Of a stretch of 64,000 nucleotides of DNA, positions 17,649-27,181 are shown one piece after another. The DNA comes from Pontibacterium granulatum (GTDB lineage Bacteria > Pseudomonadota > Gammaproteobacteria > Pseudomonadales > Balneatricaceae). The position numbers and the translations under genes are program-made. The stretch lies in NCBI RefSeq assembly GCF_029961155.1, contig NZ_JASBRH010000010.1, positions 62,001 through 126,000 on the forward strand, written 5' to 3'. Each line of letters starts with the position of its first letter. Within the stretch, counting starts at the first letter, position 1. The notes under the pieces are model-generated. The model saw nothing but the letters and a program-made list of their open reading frames with translations, was not told the origin of the DNA and did no database searches.

Positions 17649-19484
17649 TTGAGTACTGAAGAGAAACAGATCGACACATCCTCCGCAGTTAAGGCTGCCA
17701 AATCTGATTCAGATAAGCCAAAACAGCGTCGCCGCCGTCGTAGCAGCAACTCGCGCGGCAACAAGCGTCGTGATGATAAGAAGGTTTCCTGGAGCCCTTC
17801 CCAGTACGCAGTACCTGAAGTTGAGGGTAAGGTACGCTTTATGGATTTCAACCTGCCAGACGATGTCTTGCACGCAGTTGCTGATCTGGGTTTTGAATAC
17901 GCGACGGCTATCCAGGCGGAAACCATTCCGGCTGCGCTGGAAGGTAAAGACATCATCGGTAAGGCGCAAACAGGTACGGGTAAAACAGCTGCATTCCTGT
18001 TGGGTATCATCACCGATCTGATCGATTATCCAATTGAAGAGCGCCGTCGTCTGGCGGAGCCGCGTGCGCTGATCGTGGCGCCAACCCGCGAACTGGCGAT
18101 GCAGATCGCGGCCGATGCAGAAGGTCTGGCTAAGTACACCGACCTGCACGTTGTTTCTCTTGTTGGAGGCATGGACTACGACAAGCAGCGTCAGCTGCTG
18201 AAGAAGAAACCGGTTGATATTCTGGTGGCAACGCCGGGTCGTCTGTTGGACTTCGTCAACAACAAAGAAGTTGATTTGTGGAACGTGGAAGTGCTGGTGC
18301 TCGATGAAGCCGACCGTATGCTTTCCATGGGTTTTATCCCGGATGTGCGTTCTATTATTCGCGCGACGCCGCGTAAAGGTCAGGATCGCCAAACCCTGCT
18401 GTACAGTGCGACCTTTACGGATGACATCATGAATCTGGCGCAGCAGTGGACGCTGGATGCGGTACAGATCGAGATTGAACCGGAGCAAAAAACCTCCGAG
18501 AACGTGGCGCAGAAGGTGTTCCTGGTTTCCGCCAAAGAAAAATACAAACTGCTGCGTAACTACATTCGCATCAATAACATCGAAAAGGTGATTGTGTTTG
18601 GTAATCGCCGTCACGAGACCCGTTCCCTGTGTGAGCGTCTGCAGAAAGATGGCGTGAGTGCTGCGTTGATGTCTGGTGAGATTACCCAGCAGAAGCGTAT
18701 CCGCACGCTGGAAGATTTCCGCAGCGGCAAGATCGAAGTGCTGGTCGCTACCGATGTGGCCGGTCGTGGTATCCATATCGATGGTGTGACCCACGTAATC
18801 AACTACCAGTTGCCGGATGACCCGGATGATTACGTTCACCGCATTGGCCGCACCGGTCGTGCAGGTGCAACCGGTACGTCTATCTGTTTCGCATGTGAGA
18901 ATGACTCCTTCATGATTCCAGAAGTGGAAGCAGAAGCGGGCATTAAGCTTGAGTGTATTCACCCAGGACCTGAATTGTTGGCCGATCTGGATAAGCCTGC
19001 GAAGAAGGGTGTTCAGCAGAAGACTGAATCGAAAGCTGACGAAGAGCCTGTGGTGAGTGAGCAAGAAGCTCCGGTTGAAACGGTTGCAGAAGAAAGCGTT
19101 GAGGTTACAGAGGTGGCTGAGGCTGCTACACCGGAAGCGCCTAAATCCACTGGCGACAGCGAAGATGCGCCTGCGGCGGAGAGCGCTGAAGTTGCCGAAG
19201 CGGTTGTTGCTGAAGTGACGGAAAAGCCTGAAGAAAAAGGCCGGGACGAAGCAGAAGCTGAGACCCAGGAAGCACCAGCGCCTGTGGAGGTAACTAAAGC
19301 GGCTGAGGAAAATCTGGACCTGTTTGTTGACACGGGTGTTGAGAAGTCCGAAGGCGCGCCTGCTGGGGATTTGGTTGAATCTGCATCTGTCAGCGAAGAG
19401 GCGGCGGAAGAGTCATCGCAAGAGCCGACAGACAAGGTGGATGATGACGAAACCAAAGCAGGTGAGGGGCGCCGCGGTGGCTGA
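17649..19484 (+). CDS. rhlB: DEAD-box RNA helicase RhlB with a long acidic C-terminal tail
   Basis: 611 residues from TTG 17649, which has GACGGA eight bases upstream; sequence before it is merely dinG in another frame. RhlB unwinds RNA in the degradosome with RNase E and PNPase. A basic N-terminus (KQRRRRRSS) precedes the Q motif ([14 protein letters not shown]), [29 protein letters not shown], the SAT motif in LYSATFTDD, and [24 protein letters not shown]. RhlB usually ends near residue 420-430; here an Ala/Glu-rich acidic tail of roughly 150 residues follows. The tail is low-complexity and probably disordered. A small membrane-protein gene overlaps its stop. Confidence 0.93.
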   Translation: MSTEEKQIDTSSAVKAAKSDSDKPKQRRRRRSSNSRGNKRRDDKKVSWSPSQYAVPEVEGKVRFMDFNLPDDVLHAVADLGFEYATAIQAETIPAALEGKDIIGKAQTGTGKTAAFLLGIITDLIDYPIEERRRLAEPRALIVAPTRELAMQIAADAEGLAKYTDLHVVSLVGGMDYDKQRQLLKKKPVDILVATPGRLLDFVNNKEVDLWNVEVLVLDEADRMLSMGFIPDVRSIIRATPRKGQDRQTLLYSATFTDDIMNLAQQWTLDAVQIEIEPEQKTSENVAQKVFLVSAKEKYKLLRNYIRINNIEKVIVFGNRRHETRSLCERLQKDGVSAALMSGEITQQKRIRTLEDFRSGKIEVLVATDVAGRGIHIDGVTHVINYQLPDDPDDYVHRIGRTGRAGATGTSICFACENDSFMIPEVEAEAGIKLECIHPGPELLADLDKPAKKGVQQKTESKADEEPVVSEQEAPVETVAEESVEVTEVAEAATPEAPKSTGDSEDAPAAESAEVAEAVVAEVTEKPEEKGRDEAEAETQEAPAPVEVTKAAEENLDLFVDTGVEKSEGAPAGDLVESASVSEEAAEESSQEPTDKVDDDETKAGEGRRGG

Positions 19485-19698
19485 AGACAGGCATAACACG
19501 TCCCGCTTGAGTAACATCATCGCGATCGTTGTAAGTGCATTTTTCGCTGCGATTGCAGTGGCGGGGTACCAGCGCACGAACGACATCCAGCAATTGATGC
19601 TGTTTATGGGATTGGCTGTGCTTGCATTTGGTATCGTTAAGGTGGCGTTTGTCGGGATCAATAAATTGCTCGACAGCGTTGATAACGATAAACCGTAA
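19477..19698 (+). CDS. Small two-helix membrane protein
   Basis: 73 residues from GTG 19477 ([16 protein letters not shown]), with GAGGGG upstream. Its start overlaps the end of rhlB by eight bases, suggesting coupled translation. Two hydrophobic segments, [18 protein letters not shown] and [19 protein letters not shown], are each long enough to span the membrane. The C-terminus is charged (SVDNDKP). No family recognised. Length, hydropathy and coupling argue it is real. Confidence 0.65.
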   Translation: MAEDRHNTSRLSNIIAIVVSAFFAAIAVAGYQRTNDIQQLMLFMGLAVLAFGIVKVAFVGINKLLDSVDNDKP

Positions 19699-19777
19699 GA
19701 AAATTATCACGTCGCCGTAAAGCTGGTTCTACAGGGTGGTCATAACCGCCTCATAAACTGCGGTGTGGTTAGGTCAT

Positions 19778-19821
19778 AAAGGCAGTACTTGCAGAGGTTC
19801 AATCTGTGGTGCTGCCTTTTT
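19778..19821 (+). terminator. Rho-independent terminator before gpsA
   Basis: AAAGGCAGTAC pairs with GTGCTGCCTTT (one G-T wobble), with a further inner CAGA/TCTG pairing in the loop, followed by a T run. It should end the dinG-rhlB transcript. Confidence 0.7.
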
Positions 19822-19863
19822 GTTATCTGAGATCAAAGATAAGATAGACACAGTGAGTTGTTT

Positions 19864-19892
19864 GCCGGCCCAATGGATATAATCGTGGCCGG
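19864..19892 (+). promoter_or_regulatory. Candidate gpsA promoter: TATAAT flanked by an inverted repeat
   Basis: A perfect TATAAT lies at 19878-19883, about 43 bases before the gpsA ATG. No good -35 is visible. CCGGCC (19865-19870) and GGCCGG (19887-19892) flank it, which could form an operator; this is speculative. Confidence 0.4.
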
Positions 19893-19925
19893 GTTTAGCT
19901 GTGTTCAGAGTACAAGGGGCAATGC

Positions 19926-20954
19926 ATGTCTGAAGTAACAAAGGTTGCAGTACTGGGGGGCGGAAGCTTCGGTACGATTATCGCAAATATGGTGGCTGAG
20001 AACGGATTTCAGGTTAGTCACTGGATGCGAGACCCGCAGCGCGTTGATGAGATCATTGCCACTAGGGAAAACTCTCGCTACCTGCCGGGCTATAAGCTTG
20101 CTGAGAACCTGGTGCCTACCACAGATATGCAGTGTGCACTGGATGGTGCGCAGATGGTGGTCGTTTCGATCCCCAGCCACTCTTTCCGCAAGGTGGTTAA
20201 GCAGGCCAGTGAATGGTTGCAACCGTCCCAGATGCTGATCAGTACCACCAAAGGTATTGAAGCGGATACCTTTAGCCTGATGAGTGAGATTCTGCGGGAT
20301 GAGCTACCACAGGGGCGCATAGGCGTATTAAGCGGCCCCAATCTGGCGAAAGAGGTTGCCCAGCGTCAGCTGACGGCGACAGTAATCGCCAGTGAAGATG
20401 TGGAATTGCGTGAGCAGGCGCAAAAGGTCCTGCACAGTGCTTATTTCCGCGTTTACGCAAGTTCTGATACCTACGGCGTCGAGCTGGGTGGCACGCTGAA
20501 GAATATCTACGCTATCGCTGCTGGCTTAAGTGCAGCGATGGGTATGGGTGAAAACACCAAAAGCATGTTGATGACACGAAGCTTGGCGGAGATGAGTCGT
20601 TTTGCTGTGTGCATGGGCGCGAACCCGATGACCTTTATAGGTCTTGCCGGTGTGGGTGATCTGATTGTTACCTGCATGTCGCCGCTTAGTCGCAACTACC
20701 GTGTGGGGTATGCGCTGGGTGAGGGCAAAACGCTGGATCAGGCGGTGGAAGCGCTGGGCCAGGTGGCAGAGGGTGTGAATACGCTGAAACAGGTTAAAAC
20801 CAAAGCTCAGGAGATGGACGTGTACATGCCGTTGGTGTGGGGGCTGTATGAAGTTGTCTTTAATCATGCCCCGGTTGCAGAGGTGGTGAAAACACTGATG
20901 CTGAACGAGCAAAGTACGGACGTCGAGTTTGTCCTGCCGAGGGATGAGGTGTGA
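19926..20954 (+). CDS. gpsA: Glycerol-3-phosphate dehydrogenase [NAD(P)+]
   Basis: Reduces dihydroxyacetone phosphate to sn-glycerol-3-phosphate for phospholipid synthesis; cytosolic. 342 residues, the usual length. Rossmann motif [12 protein letters not shown] near residue 9, [11 protein letters not shown], and the catalytic-lysine segment [18 protein letters not shown], then [20 protein letters not shown] precedes ATG 19926. The stop overlaps the sixA start codon (GTGA), so the two are translationally coupled, as in Pseudomonas-type genomes. Confidence 0.97.
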   Translation: MSEVTKVAVLGGGSFGTIIANMVAENGFQVSHWMRDPQRVDEIIATRENSRYLPGYKLAENLVPTTDMQCALDGAQMVVVSIPSHSFRKVVKQASEWLQPSQMLISTTKGIEADTFSLMSEILRDELPQGRIGVLSGPNLAKEVAQRQLTATVIASEDVELREQAQKVLHSAYFRVYASSDTYGVELGGTLKNIYAIAAGLSAAMGMGENTKSMLMTRSLAEMSRFAVCMGANPMTFIGLAGVGDLIVTCMSPLSRNYRVGYALGEGKTLDQAVEALGQVAEGVNTLKQVKTKAQEMDVYMPLVWGLYEVVFNHAPVAEVVKTLMLNEQSTDVEFVLPRDEV

Positions 20955-21394
20955 GGATCTATTTTATGCGTCACGGCGAGGCCTCCTGGCAGGCTTCCTG
21001 TGATGCGGAACGTCCGCTTACTGATAATGGGCGGGTGCGACTTTTTGCAACGCTACGTGAAAACGCTGCGCGTATGCAGGATGTTCAGCATATTCTGCAC
21101 AGTCCTTACCTGCGTGCGGTCCAAACTGCGCAGATCGCGGGCGAAGTGCTTGGTGTTGATTCCTACTCGGACGATGCGCTGTGGACGCCAGACAACGATC
21201 CGCAGCAAGCTATCGAAACGTTAGATGCCTTTACCGACCAAACCATACTGGTGGTTACCCATAACCCTCTGGTGAGTCGATTGGTGGGTGGTTTCTGTGG
21301 TGCAGGTATCGAGCCCTTTGATACCGGAACCATCACCTGTGTGGATGCTGACTGGCCCGCAATGGGGCTGGGGTCTCTTATCTGGAAGGCATAA
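20951..21394 (+). CDS. sixA: Phosphohistidine phosphatase SixA
   Basis: 147 residues, histidine phosphatase superfamily. The catalytic RHG motif is in [10 protein letters not shown], a second conserved segment is [12 protein letters not shown], and the second catalytic His is in [13 protein letters not shown]. SixA dephosphorylates histidine on phosphotransfer proteins (ArcB HPt domain, PTSNtr NPr in E. coli). It starts at GTG 20951, sharing four bases with the gpsA stop. Confidence 0.92.
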   Translation: MRIYFMRHGEASWQASCDAERPLTDNGRVRLFATLRENAARMQDVQHILHSPYLRAVQTAQIAGEVLGVDSYSDDALWTPDNDPQQAIETLDAFTDQTILVVTHNPLVSRLVGGFCGAGIEPFDTGTITCVDADWPAMGLGSLIWKA

Positions 21395-21491
21395 CGCCGT
21401 TTACGCTTGCATATCTTGCTTTGCGCTATTCCCTGACGCTCCCTGATTTTTACGTTATGCTTTTCAAATCAGTTAATTGCAGGGATTTTGC

Positions 21492-22346
21492 GTGTCTTAT
21501 TCTGAAGAACTTCGCTTCGAAGTAAACGGCCATGTCATTGCCGCGATGGCCAGTGGTAAGCCGGATGACCCGGTTGTGCTTGGCCTTCATGGCTGGCTGG
21601 ACAATGCCGCCACCTATAATCAAATCGGTCCGTTGCTTAAGGGCGTTAGATTTATTGCTCTGGATCTGATGGGGCATGGTTTTTCTGATCATCGCCCCGC
21701 CTCAATGCCGTATTACATCTGGGATAACGTTGCTGATGTGATCGCTGTGGCAGATGAACTCAAACTCGACAAGCTGCGGATCGTGGGTCACTCCATGGGT
21801 GCGAGCATTGCCAGTTTGCTGGCGGGCTCTTTTCCGGAACGGGCTGAAAAACTCTGGCTGATTGAAGGTGTGGCACCGCTGGTTTATGAGGCTGAGCGCT
21901 TGCCGGAGTTGATGTGGGAGGCGCTGAATAAACGTGGCAAGATGCGCAATAAACGGCTCAAGCCGTATCCCTCCCTGGAGGAGGCAGTTCAGGCGCGTAT
22001 CAATGGACGCTTCCCTGTGAGTGAGCAGGCATCGCGTTGGCTGGTAAGCCGCGGCGCGGTGCATGGTGAGGATGGTGTTTACTGGCGCAATGATCCGAGT
22101 CTGGTGTTGCCGTCTATACTGCGCATGACAGAAGATCAGGTTCAGGCTTTTCTGCGTAGAATTTCAGCAGAGGTGGATCTGGTGCTGGGCGAAGAAGGGT
22201 TGGAGCTGGATCGTATGGAAGAGCGTGCGGCCTGTATTGCGCAGATGGTCATCCATCGATTTCCCGGAAATCACCACCTCCACCTGGAGCCTGAAGCCGC
22301 CAAGTTGATTGCAGATCTGATCAATGGTTGGTTTGAGGAGAAATGA
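21492..22346 (+). CDS. Alpha/beta hydrolase (serine hydrolase-like)
   Basis: 284 residues from GTG 21492, which has AGGGA six bases upstream; the TTG at 21477 would place that site inside the gene. Alpha/beta fold with HGWLDNAATY (oxyanion-side HG), the nucleophile elbow VGHSMGAS, and a C-terminal catalytic His in FPGNHHLHLE. It resembles the SERHL/MEST-like family; the substrate is unknown. It lies about 100 bp after sixA and before a DUF4892 gene on the same strand. Confidence 0.85.
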   Translation: MSYSEELRFEVNGHVIAAMASGKPDDPVVLGLHGWLDNAATYNQIGPLLKGVRFIALDLMGHGFSDHRPASMPYYIWDNVADVIAVADELKLDKLRIVGHSMGASIASLLAGSFPERAEKLWLIEGVAPLVYEAERLPELMWEALNKRGKMRNKRLKPYPSLEEAVQARINGRFPVSEQASRWLVSRGAVHGEDGVYWRNDPSLVLPSILRMTEDQVQAFLRRISAEVDLVLGEEGLELDRMEERAACIAQMVIHRFPGNHHLHLEPEAAKLIADLINGWFEEK

Positions 22347-22452
22347 TCTGATCTCAGTGGTCACAACGAAGGTGAGTCCAGGTCTTTACAGGCCCGTCTT
22401 TGGGGTCTTGTTCGTACTTTTCGGAAGGTTGTCGAGTTGCATGGAGGTTTCA

Positions 22453-23280
22453 ATGTTACGTTGGTTGCCCGCAATATTCGTACTTGTGGCTATTACGGCT
22501 CAAGCCCAGAGTGATCGCCGCGGATCGGCTGATCACCCAGCTGTGGAGCGATTCCCGCTCTCCTATATCGTTGACTATCGACAGCGTGAAGTGCCGGAAT
22601 ACCGCCTTATTCTTGGAGGGTTGGAGAAGGTGGACGGTGTGATCCGCCCAGAGAGTGAGCAGCGGCTTAAAGGGGATATGACTCGTATCACCTATCGGAT
22701 GCCCGCCGGACATTCTTCCACCGAGCCGTTTCACTACATGCGCGACCAGTTGCTTAAAAAAGGCGCACAGGTGATGTTTGAATGTCAGGGCAGGGATTGT
22801 GGTAGCAGTAACTACTGGGCGAACTCCATATTTCATATTTCCCGGCTATACGGTGTTGATCAGACTCAACATTACCTGGCGGCGCAGTTGGGGCAGGACT
22901 ACTTCGTTCTCTATACTGTAATTCGTGGCAACAAACGTGTTTACGCGCATCTGGAGGTGCTTAGCTCCGAGAATGGGGGGCTGAGCCACGCCTTGGAAAC
23001 TCAAGGTTATGCCCGGCTTGAAACGGGCGGAGAGTTGCCCGCTACGCTGTTCGAATATCTGGAGGCTAACCCTGAAGTGACAATATGGGTGGTTGGGGTA
23101 GACCGGAGTGTTAATGGTTTTGATGCTGCGCTGGAGCAGTCAAAACAAAAGGCGGATGCCATTGCACAGCTAATGCGACAAAGACTAGATACGTCACGGG
23201 TGCGGGTTTATGGTCTGGGGCCATTAGCGCCGCTGATGATTGGTGAAGGTGAAGCGGGAGTGTATTTAATCCGCGAGTAA
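22453..23280 (+). CDS. DUF4892 family exported protein with OmpA-like C-terminal part
   Basis: 275 residues. A Sec signal peptide (MLRWLPAIFVLVAITAQAQS) is followed by the DUF4892 domain: HPAVERFPLSYIVDY, GLEKVDGVIRPE, then TRITYRMPAGHSS. The CQGRDCGSSNYWAN motif with two cysteines is typical of the family. The last 80 residues (VTIWVVGVDRSV onward, with KADAIAQLMRQR) look like an OmpA-type peptidoglycan-binding fold. Function unknown; location probably periplasm or outer membrane. The ATG at 22453 has GGAGG five bases upstream and gives the signal peptide; longer forms do not. Confidence 0.85.
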   Translation: MLRWLPAIFVLVAITAQAQSDRRGSADHPAVERFPLSYIVDYRQREVPEYRLILGGLEKVDGVIRPESEQRLKGDMTRITYRMPAGHSSTEPFHYMRDQLLKKGAQVMFECQGRDCGSSNYWANSIFHISRLYGVDQTQHYLAAQLGQDYFVLYTVIRGNKRVYAHLEVLSSENGGLSHALETQGYARLETGGELPATLFEYLEANPEVTIWVVGVDRSVNGFDAALEQSKQKADAIAQLMRQRLDTSRVRVYGLGPLAPLMIGEGEAGVYLIRE

Positions 23281-23290
23281 GGAGGCAGGG

Positions 23291-24256
23291 ATGGCAACAG
23301 TCTCACTGGTTCTTGGAAGTGGGGGTGCCCGGGGTTACGCGCATATCGGAGTAATTGAAGAGATTGAGCGACGCGGGTATGAAATCGTATGTATTGCCGG
23401 CAGTTCAATGGGGGCGCTGGTGGGCGGCGTATACGCTGCTGGAGGGCTGTCTGAATACCGGGACTGGGTTAAGGGATTAACCAAGTTTGAAATTTTCCGG
23501 TTGTTGGACATCGCATTTACGCGTGGCACTATTCGGGGTGAGCGGTTATTTCAGCGCCTGGACGAGATAATTGGTAATCCTTTAATTCAAAGCTTGCCGA
23601 TTGATTATACGGCGGTGGCTACCGATATCGTTCGCCAAAAAGAGGTCTGGTTTCAAGCTGGGCCTTTGCAAACAGCAATGCGTGCGTCGGTCGCTGTGCC
23701 GGGTTTTTTTACGCCTTATGTTCATGAGCACCGTATCCTTGTGGATGGCGGTGTTCTCAATCCATTGCCCATTATTCCCACTGTAGCGTCTCATGCGGAC
23801 CTCATTATCGCAGTTGATCTCAACGCTCGGGACCCGCGCCATGATGTGTTGGATCTACCCGATAATGCTTATCTCAATCGCAGTGGTATTTCCGATAGTT
23901 GGAGTCTTGGATCTACACAAAACGGTAACGGCAACGGTAGCGGAAATGGTAATGGCAGCGGAGGTGATGGAAATGGAAGAGGCAGTAATGGTTGTGCCTC
24001 GCGGGACGGATGCAGTGTCAAAAAAGGACCACCACGGGTGGGTGGGCGAATCGACGTGTTGCTGGATTCGGTCGAGGTGATGCAGGGTAGTCTGGCGCAG
24101 TACAAAATTGCGGGTTACCCGCCAGATCTGGTTATTTCGATCCCCCATGACCTTTGCCATTTCTTCGAATTCTATCGTGCGACCGAAGTTATCGAGGTTG
24201 GACGGCAGGTTGCACGTGAGCGGCTTGAAGCGCTCGAGCAGGGCATGTTGAACTGA
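23291..24256 (+). CDS. Patatin-like phospholipase with an Asn/Gly-rich insertion
   Basis: 321 residues, RssA/NTE-type. The oxyanion hole is GSGGARGYAHIG, the nucleophile Ser is in GSSMGALVGG and the catalytic Asp in VDGGVLNPLP. Between the core and its C-terminal helices (about residues 211-235) lies a low-complexity stretch of alternating Asn, Gly and Ser, with GCASRDGCS just after. The insertion is absent from typical family members and looks like a flexible linker. GGAGGCAGGG precedes ATG 23291, only 10 bp after the DUF4892 gene. No signal peptide: probably cytosolic or membrane-surface. Confidence 0.9.
   Translation: MATVSLVLGSGGARGYAHIGVIEEIERRGYEIVCIAGSSMGALVGGVYAAGGLSEYRDWVKGLTKFEIFRLLDIAFTRGTIRGERLFQRLDEIIGNPLIQSLPIDYTAVATDIVRQKEVWFQAGPLQTAMRASVAVPGFFTPYVHEHRILVDGGVLNPLPIIPTVASHADLIIAVDLNARDPRHDVLDLPDNAYLNRSGISDSWSLGSTQNGNGNGSGNGNGSGGDGNGRGSNGCASRDGCSVKKGPPRVGGRIDVLLDSVEVMQGSLAQYKIAGYPPDLVISIPHDLCHFFEFYRATEVIEVGRQVARERLEALEQGMLN
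23918..23992 (+). repeat. Degenerate triplet/hexamer repeat coding the Asn-Gly linker
   Basis: Repeated AACGGT / AATGGT / AGCGGA units in frame inside the patatin gene. All units are multiples of three, so copy-number change would alter linker length without a frameshift. Confidence 0.8.
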
Positions 24257-24270
24257 GTGGAGCGCTGGGA

Positions 24271-24834
24271 TTACCGGTTGTTTCCCTTTTTCAGCAAAAC
24301 GTACAGCGCGCCAGTGCCGCCATCTCTATCCTGGGCTGACGTAAAAGCCAGGACGCCAGGCATGCGGCGCAGCCACTCGTTGACATAGGATTTCAGCAGG
24401 GGTTGCTTGCCCGCCTGGCTGTATGCTTTTCCGTGAACCACAATTACGCAACGCATGTTGCGGGCACGGGCCGTACGGATAAAGCGACTCAACTCATCGC
24501 GTGCGTTATCAACCGTGTAACCGTGCAGATCCAGACCTTCTTCCCACGGAATGTGCCCCTGTTTAAGGCGCCTCAGGACCCGCAGTTGTACGCCGGGGGA
24601 GGCAAACAGCAGCTCTTCACTGGATTCCACCAGGTCAACTGCTTCGCTGGAGAGGTTGTCGATTACCTTCTCCTCTTCGACGGTCGCGGCCGCACGTTTG
24701 GCATCCAGATTGATGTCTTTGTGGCGTGCAGGTTTCAAATCAGCTTTGTCGTGGCAGTGCCGGGTCACCCCCTGCATTGCATCAGCAAAGGAGAAATCTT
24801 CGTCGTTGTTGTCAGGTTTGGTGCGGTCTGACAT
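24271..24834 (-). CDS. smrB: Smr-domain endonuclease, SmrB-like
   Basis: 187 residues. The C-terminal Smr domain is clear: LDLHGYTVDNARDEL, VVHGKAYSQAGKQPLL, and a C-terminal GGTGALYVLLKK. E. coli SmrB cleaves mRNA at collided ribosomes. Divergent pairing with prmB and then aroC is the same as in E. coli, which supports the name. The N-terminal half is charged and probably flexible; it contains ALSS-type DUF-like sequence without a named domain. The ribosome site at ATG 24834 is weak. SmrA and SmrB are not always separable by sequence, so the paralogue choice rests on context. Confidence 0.82.
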   Translation of the reverse strand: MSDRTKPDNNDEDFSFADAMQGVTRHCHDKADLKPARHKDINLDAKRAAATVEEEKVIDNLSSEAVDLVESSEELLFASPGVQLRVLRRLKQGHIPWEEGLDLHGYTVDNARDELSRFIRTARARNMRCVIVVHGKAYSQAGKQPLLKSYVNEWLRRMPGVLAFTSAQDRDGGTGALYVLLKKGNNR

Positions 24835-24936
24835 GGCTTTTCAACCTAAATTTCATTAACATAGCGGCCCTTCCGGGGAGGCTGCAAGCATACTTCCTAG
24901 GACCCTTAGAGGGGCGATATTATCCGGTGAGTAACG

Positions 24937-25851
24937 ATGAACTATCAAGACCAGATTAAACAGGAACTGCATACAATCCGCGATTACATCCGCTGGTGTA
25001 TGAGTAACTTCGGTGAGTACGATGTGTTTTTCGGACATGGCACCGATAATGCTTGGGACGAAGCTGTTCATCTGGTGTTGAGTGCGTTGCACTTGCCTTG
25101 GGATGCAGACAGCACTGTTCTGGATGCGCGTCTGACCGGGACTGAGAAGGATCGTGTGCTGTTGTTCATCGAACAGCGTGTGCATGCGCGTATGCCGCTG
25201 CCGTATTTGACCAACGAAGCCTGGTTCGCGGGCATACCGTTCTACGTGGACGAACGGGTCTTGGTGCCGCGTTCTCCCATTGCTGAGTTGATTGATAATC
25301 ACTTTGCGCCAATGCTACGTGAAGGACCCGTTCACCGTATTCTGGATCTCTGCACCGGTAGCGGTTGTATCGGTATCGCCTGTGCCTACGCGTTCCCTGA
25401 ATCCGATGTGGATTTGGCAGATCTGTCCGAGGATGCGTTGGATGTGGCGAGCATTAACGTGGCGCGTCATGGCTTGGAATCCCGCGTGATTCCGCGCCAC
25501 AGTGATCTGTTCGATGCATTGCAGGGCGAAAAATATGATCTGATCGTCTCCAATCCGCCGTATGTGGATGCTGAAGATCTGGCGTCCATGCCAGAGGAAT
25601 ACGGTCATGAGCCTGAGATGGCGCTGGGTTCTGGTCCTGATGGTCTGGATATCACCAAGCGTATTTTGCGCGAAGCCAACGACTATTTGGCCGACGATGG
25701 TTTGCTGATCGTTGAGGTGGGCAATAGCGAAGTGCATCTGGCAGAGCAGTATCCGCAGTTACCGCTGATCTGGCTGGAGCTGGAACAGGGTGGTAACGGC
25801 GTATTTGCGATCTCTGCCGCAGATCTGAAAGCGCACCGGGAAGAAATTTGA
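24937..25851 (+). CDS. prmB: Ribosomal protein uL3 N5-glutamine methyltransferase
   Basis: SAM-dependent enzyme of 304 residues that methylates a glutamine of ribosomal protein L3. SAM-binding LDLCTGSGCIGIACA and the glutamine-binding NPPY motif (LIVSNPPYVDAEDL) are both present. The N-terminal domain (IRDYIRWCMSNF) and the adjoining smrB and aroC genes distinguish PrmB from the release-factor methyltransferase PrmC. ATG 24937 is the only start that fits the family. Confidence 0.95.
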   Translation: MNYQDQIKQELHTIRDYIRWCMSNFGEYDVFFGHGTDNAWDEAVHLVLSALHLPWDADSTVLDARLTGTEKDRVLLFIEQRVHARMPLPYLTNEAWFAGIPFYVDERVLVPRSPIAELIDNHFAPMLREGPVHRILDLCTGSGCIGIACAYAFPESDVDLADLSEDALDVASINVARHGLESRVIPRHSDLFDALQGEKYDLIVSNPPYVDAEDLASMPEEYGHEPEMALGSGPDGLDITKRILREANDYLADDGLLIVEVGNSEVHLAEQYPQLPLIWLELEQGGNGVFAISAADLKAHREEI

Positions 25852-25922
25852 GCGAGGCAAGAAAAGCCTCTGTTAAACTGATGCGATGTATCAGTTGGTA
25901 TTAAGTTAAGTGGATAAGAACG

Positions 25923-27014
25923 ATGTCAGGAAATAGCTTCGGAAAACTCTTTACAGTGACCACCTTCGGTGAGAGTCACGGCCCGGCACTGGGTTGTATT
26001 GTTGATGGTTGCCCTCCTGGCATCGAGCTGAGTGTCGAGGATCTGCAGGTCGATCTGGACCGTCGTAAGCCGGGCACCTCCCGTCATACCACGCAGCGCC
26101 GCGAAGACGATATTGTTGAAATCCTGTCCGGCGTTTTTGAAGGTAAAACTACCGGTACCTCCATCGGTTTGTTGATCAAGAATACCGATCAGCGCTCCAA
26201 GGATTATTCCAATATTGCCGAGACCTTTCGTCCGGCCCACGCGGACTACGTGTACTCGCACAAATACGGCTTCCGTGATTACCGTGGCGGTGGCCGTTCC
26301 TCTGCCCGTGAAACCGCAATGCGTGTGGCGGCAGGTGCAATTGCAAAGAAATTCCTGGCGTCCAAGGGTGTTGAGGTACGCGGTTACCTGTCCCAGCTTG
26401 GGCCGGTGGCGATCGATATGGAAAACTTCGATTGGAGCGAAGTGAACAACAACCCATTCTTCTCGCCGGATGCGAAGAAAGCGGAAGAGATGGCGGAATA
26501 CATGGATGCCCTGCGTAAAGAGGGTAACTCTGTGGGTGCGAAGATCTCCGTTGTCGCCAGTGGTGCTCCGGTGGGGCTGGGTGAGCCGATCTTTGATCGC
26601 CTGGATGCGGATCTGGCGCATGCGCTGATGAGCATTAACGCCGTTAAGGGTGTTGAGATCGGTGATGGTTTTGACGTTGTTGCGCAGAAGGGTACTGAGC
26701 ACCGCGACGAAATGACGCCGGAAGGCTTTCAGTCTAACCATGCGGGTGGCATTCTTGGTGGTATCTCCACCGGTCAGGACATCATTGCACACATTGCACT
26801 GAAGCCTACCTCCAGCCTGCGTCTGCCAGGTCGAAGCATTAATGCCCGGGGTGAAGAGATTGAAGTGGTGACCAAAGGGCGTCACGATCCATGTGTAGGC
26901 ATTCGTGCCACGCCGATCGCTGAAGCGATGATGGCGATTGTTCTGATGGATCACTATCTGCGCAACCGTGGTCAAAACGCCGATGTAGACTCTGATCTGC
27001 CGGTAATCAGATAA
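25923..27014 (+). CDS. aroC: Chorismate synthase
   Basis: Last shikimate-pathway enzyme: converts EPSP to chorismate using reduced FMN. 363 residues, as usual. Signature sequences are the opening [18 protein letters not shown], the central [19 protein letters not shown], and [17 protein letters not shown] near the end. It lies 71 bp after prmB, a neighbour in many gammaproteobacteria. Tandem hairpins follow the stop. Confidence 0.97.
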   Translation: MSGNSFGKLFTVTTFGESHGPALGCIVDGCPPGIELSVEDLQVDLDRRKPGTSRHTTQRREDDIVEILSGVFEGKTTGTSIGLLIKNTDQRSKDYSNIAETFRPAHADYVYSHKYGFRDYRGGGRSSARETAMRVAAGAIAKKFLASKGVEVRGYLSQLGPVAIDMENFDWSEVNNNPFFSPDAKKAEEMAEYMDALRKEGNSVGAKISVVASGAPVGLGEPIFDRLDADLAHALMSINAVKGVEIGDGFDVVAQKGTEHRDEMTPEGFQSNHAGGILGGISTGQDIIAHIALKPTSSLRLPGRSINARGEEIEVVTKGRHDPCVGIRATPIAEAMMAIVLMDHYLRNRGQNADVDSDLPVIR

Positions 27015-27037
27015 ATAGATTCTTACTTAGGTAAGTT

Positions 27038-27089
27038 CTGTAGCCTTTTGCTACAGTCCAGATATGCCCGGCTTTATAGTCGGGCATAT
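27038..27089 (+). repeat. Two tandem hairpins between aroC and speE
   Basis: CTGTAGC-CTTTT-GCTACAG (27038-27056, 7-pair stem) is followed by ATATGCCCG...CGGGCATAT (27062-27089, 9-pair stem, 10-base loop). No T run follows the second, so they may be weak terminators or RNA-processing/stability structures. Confidence 0.55.
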
Positions 27090-27181
27090 TGCGTATTTAA
27101 GGTGGGCCACAATCGTGGTCTGAACGCTTTTTTTGTGCAGCTGTGATCCAGCTGGTGCACGAAGATGGTGAATATAAGACG

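Noticed and set aside
17709-19064. 451-codon open frame antisense to rhlB
   Set aside because: Shadow of the helicase gene; composition is unlike neighbouring proteins and there is no ribosome site or motif.
23918-23992. Repeats in the patatin gene as a possible CRISPR or VNTR array
   Set aside because: Units are only 3-6 bases, without spacers, and stay in the reading frame of one protein.
25926-26975. 349-codon open frame antisense to aroC
   Set aside because: aroC is unmistakable on the plus strand; the antisense product has no recognisable feature.
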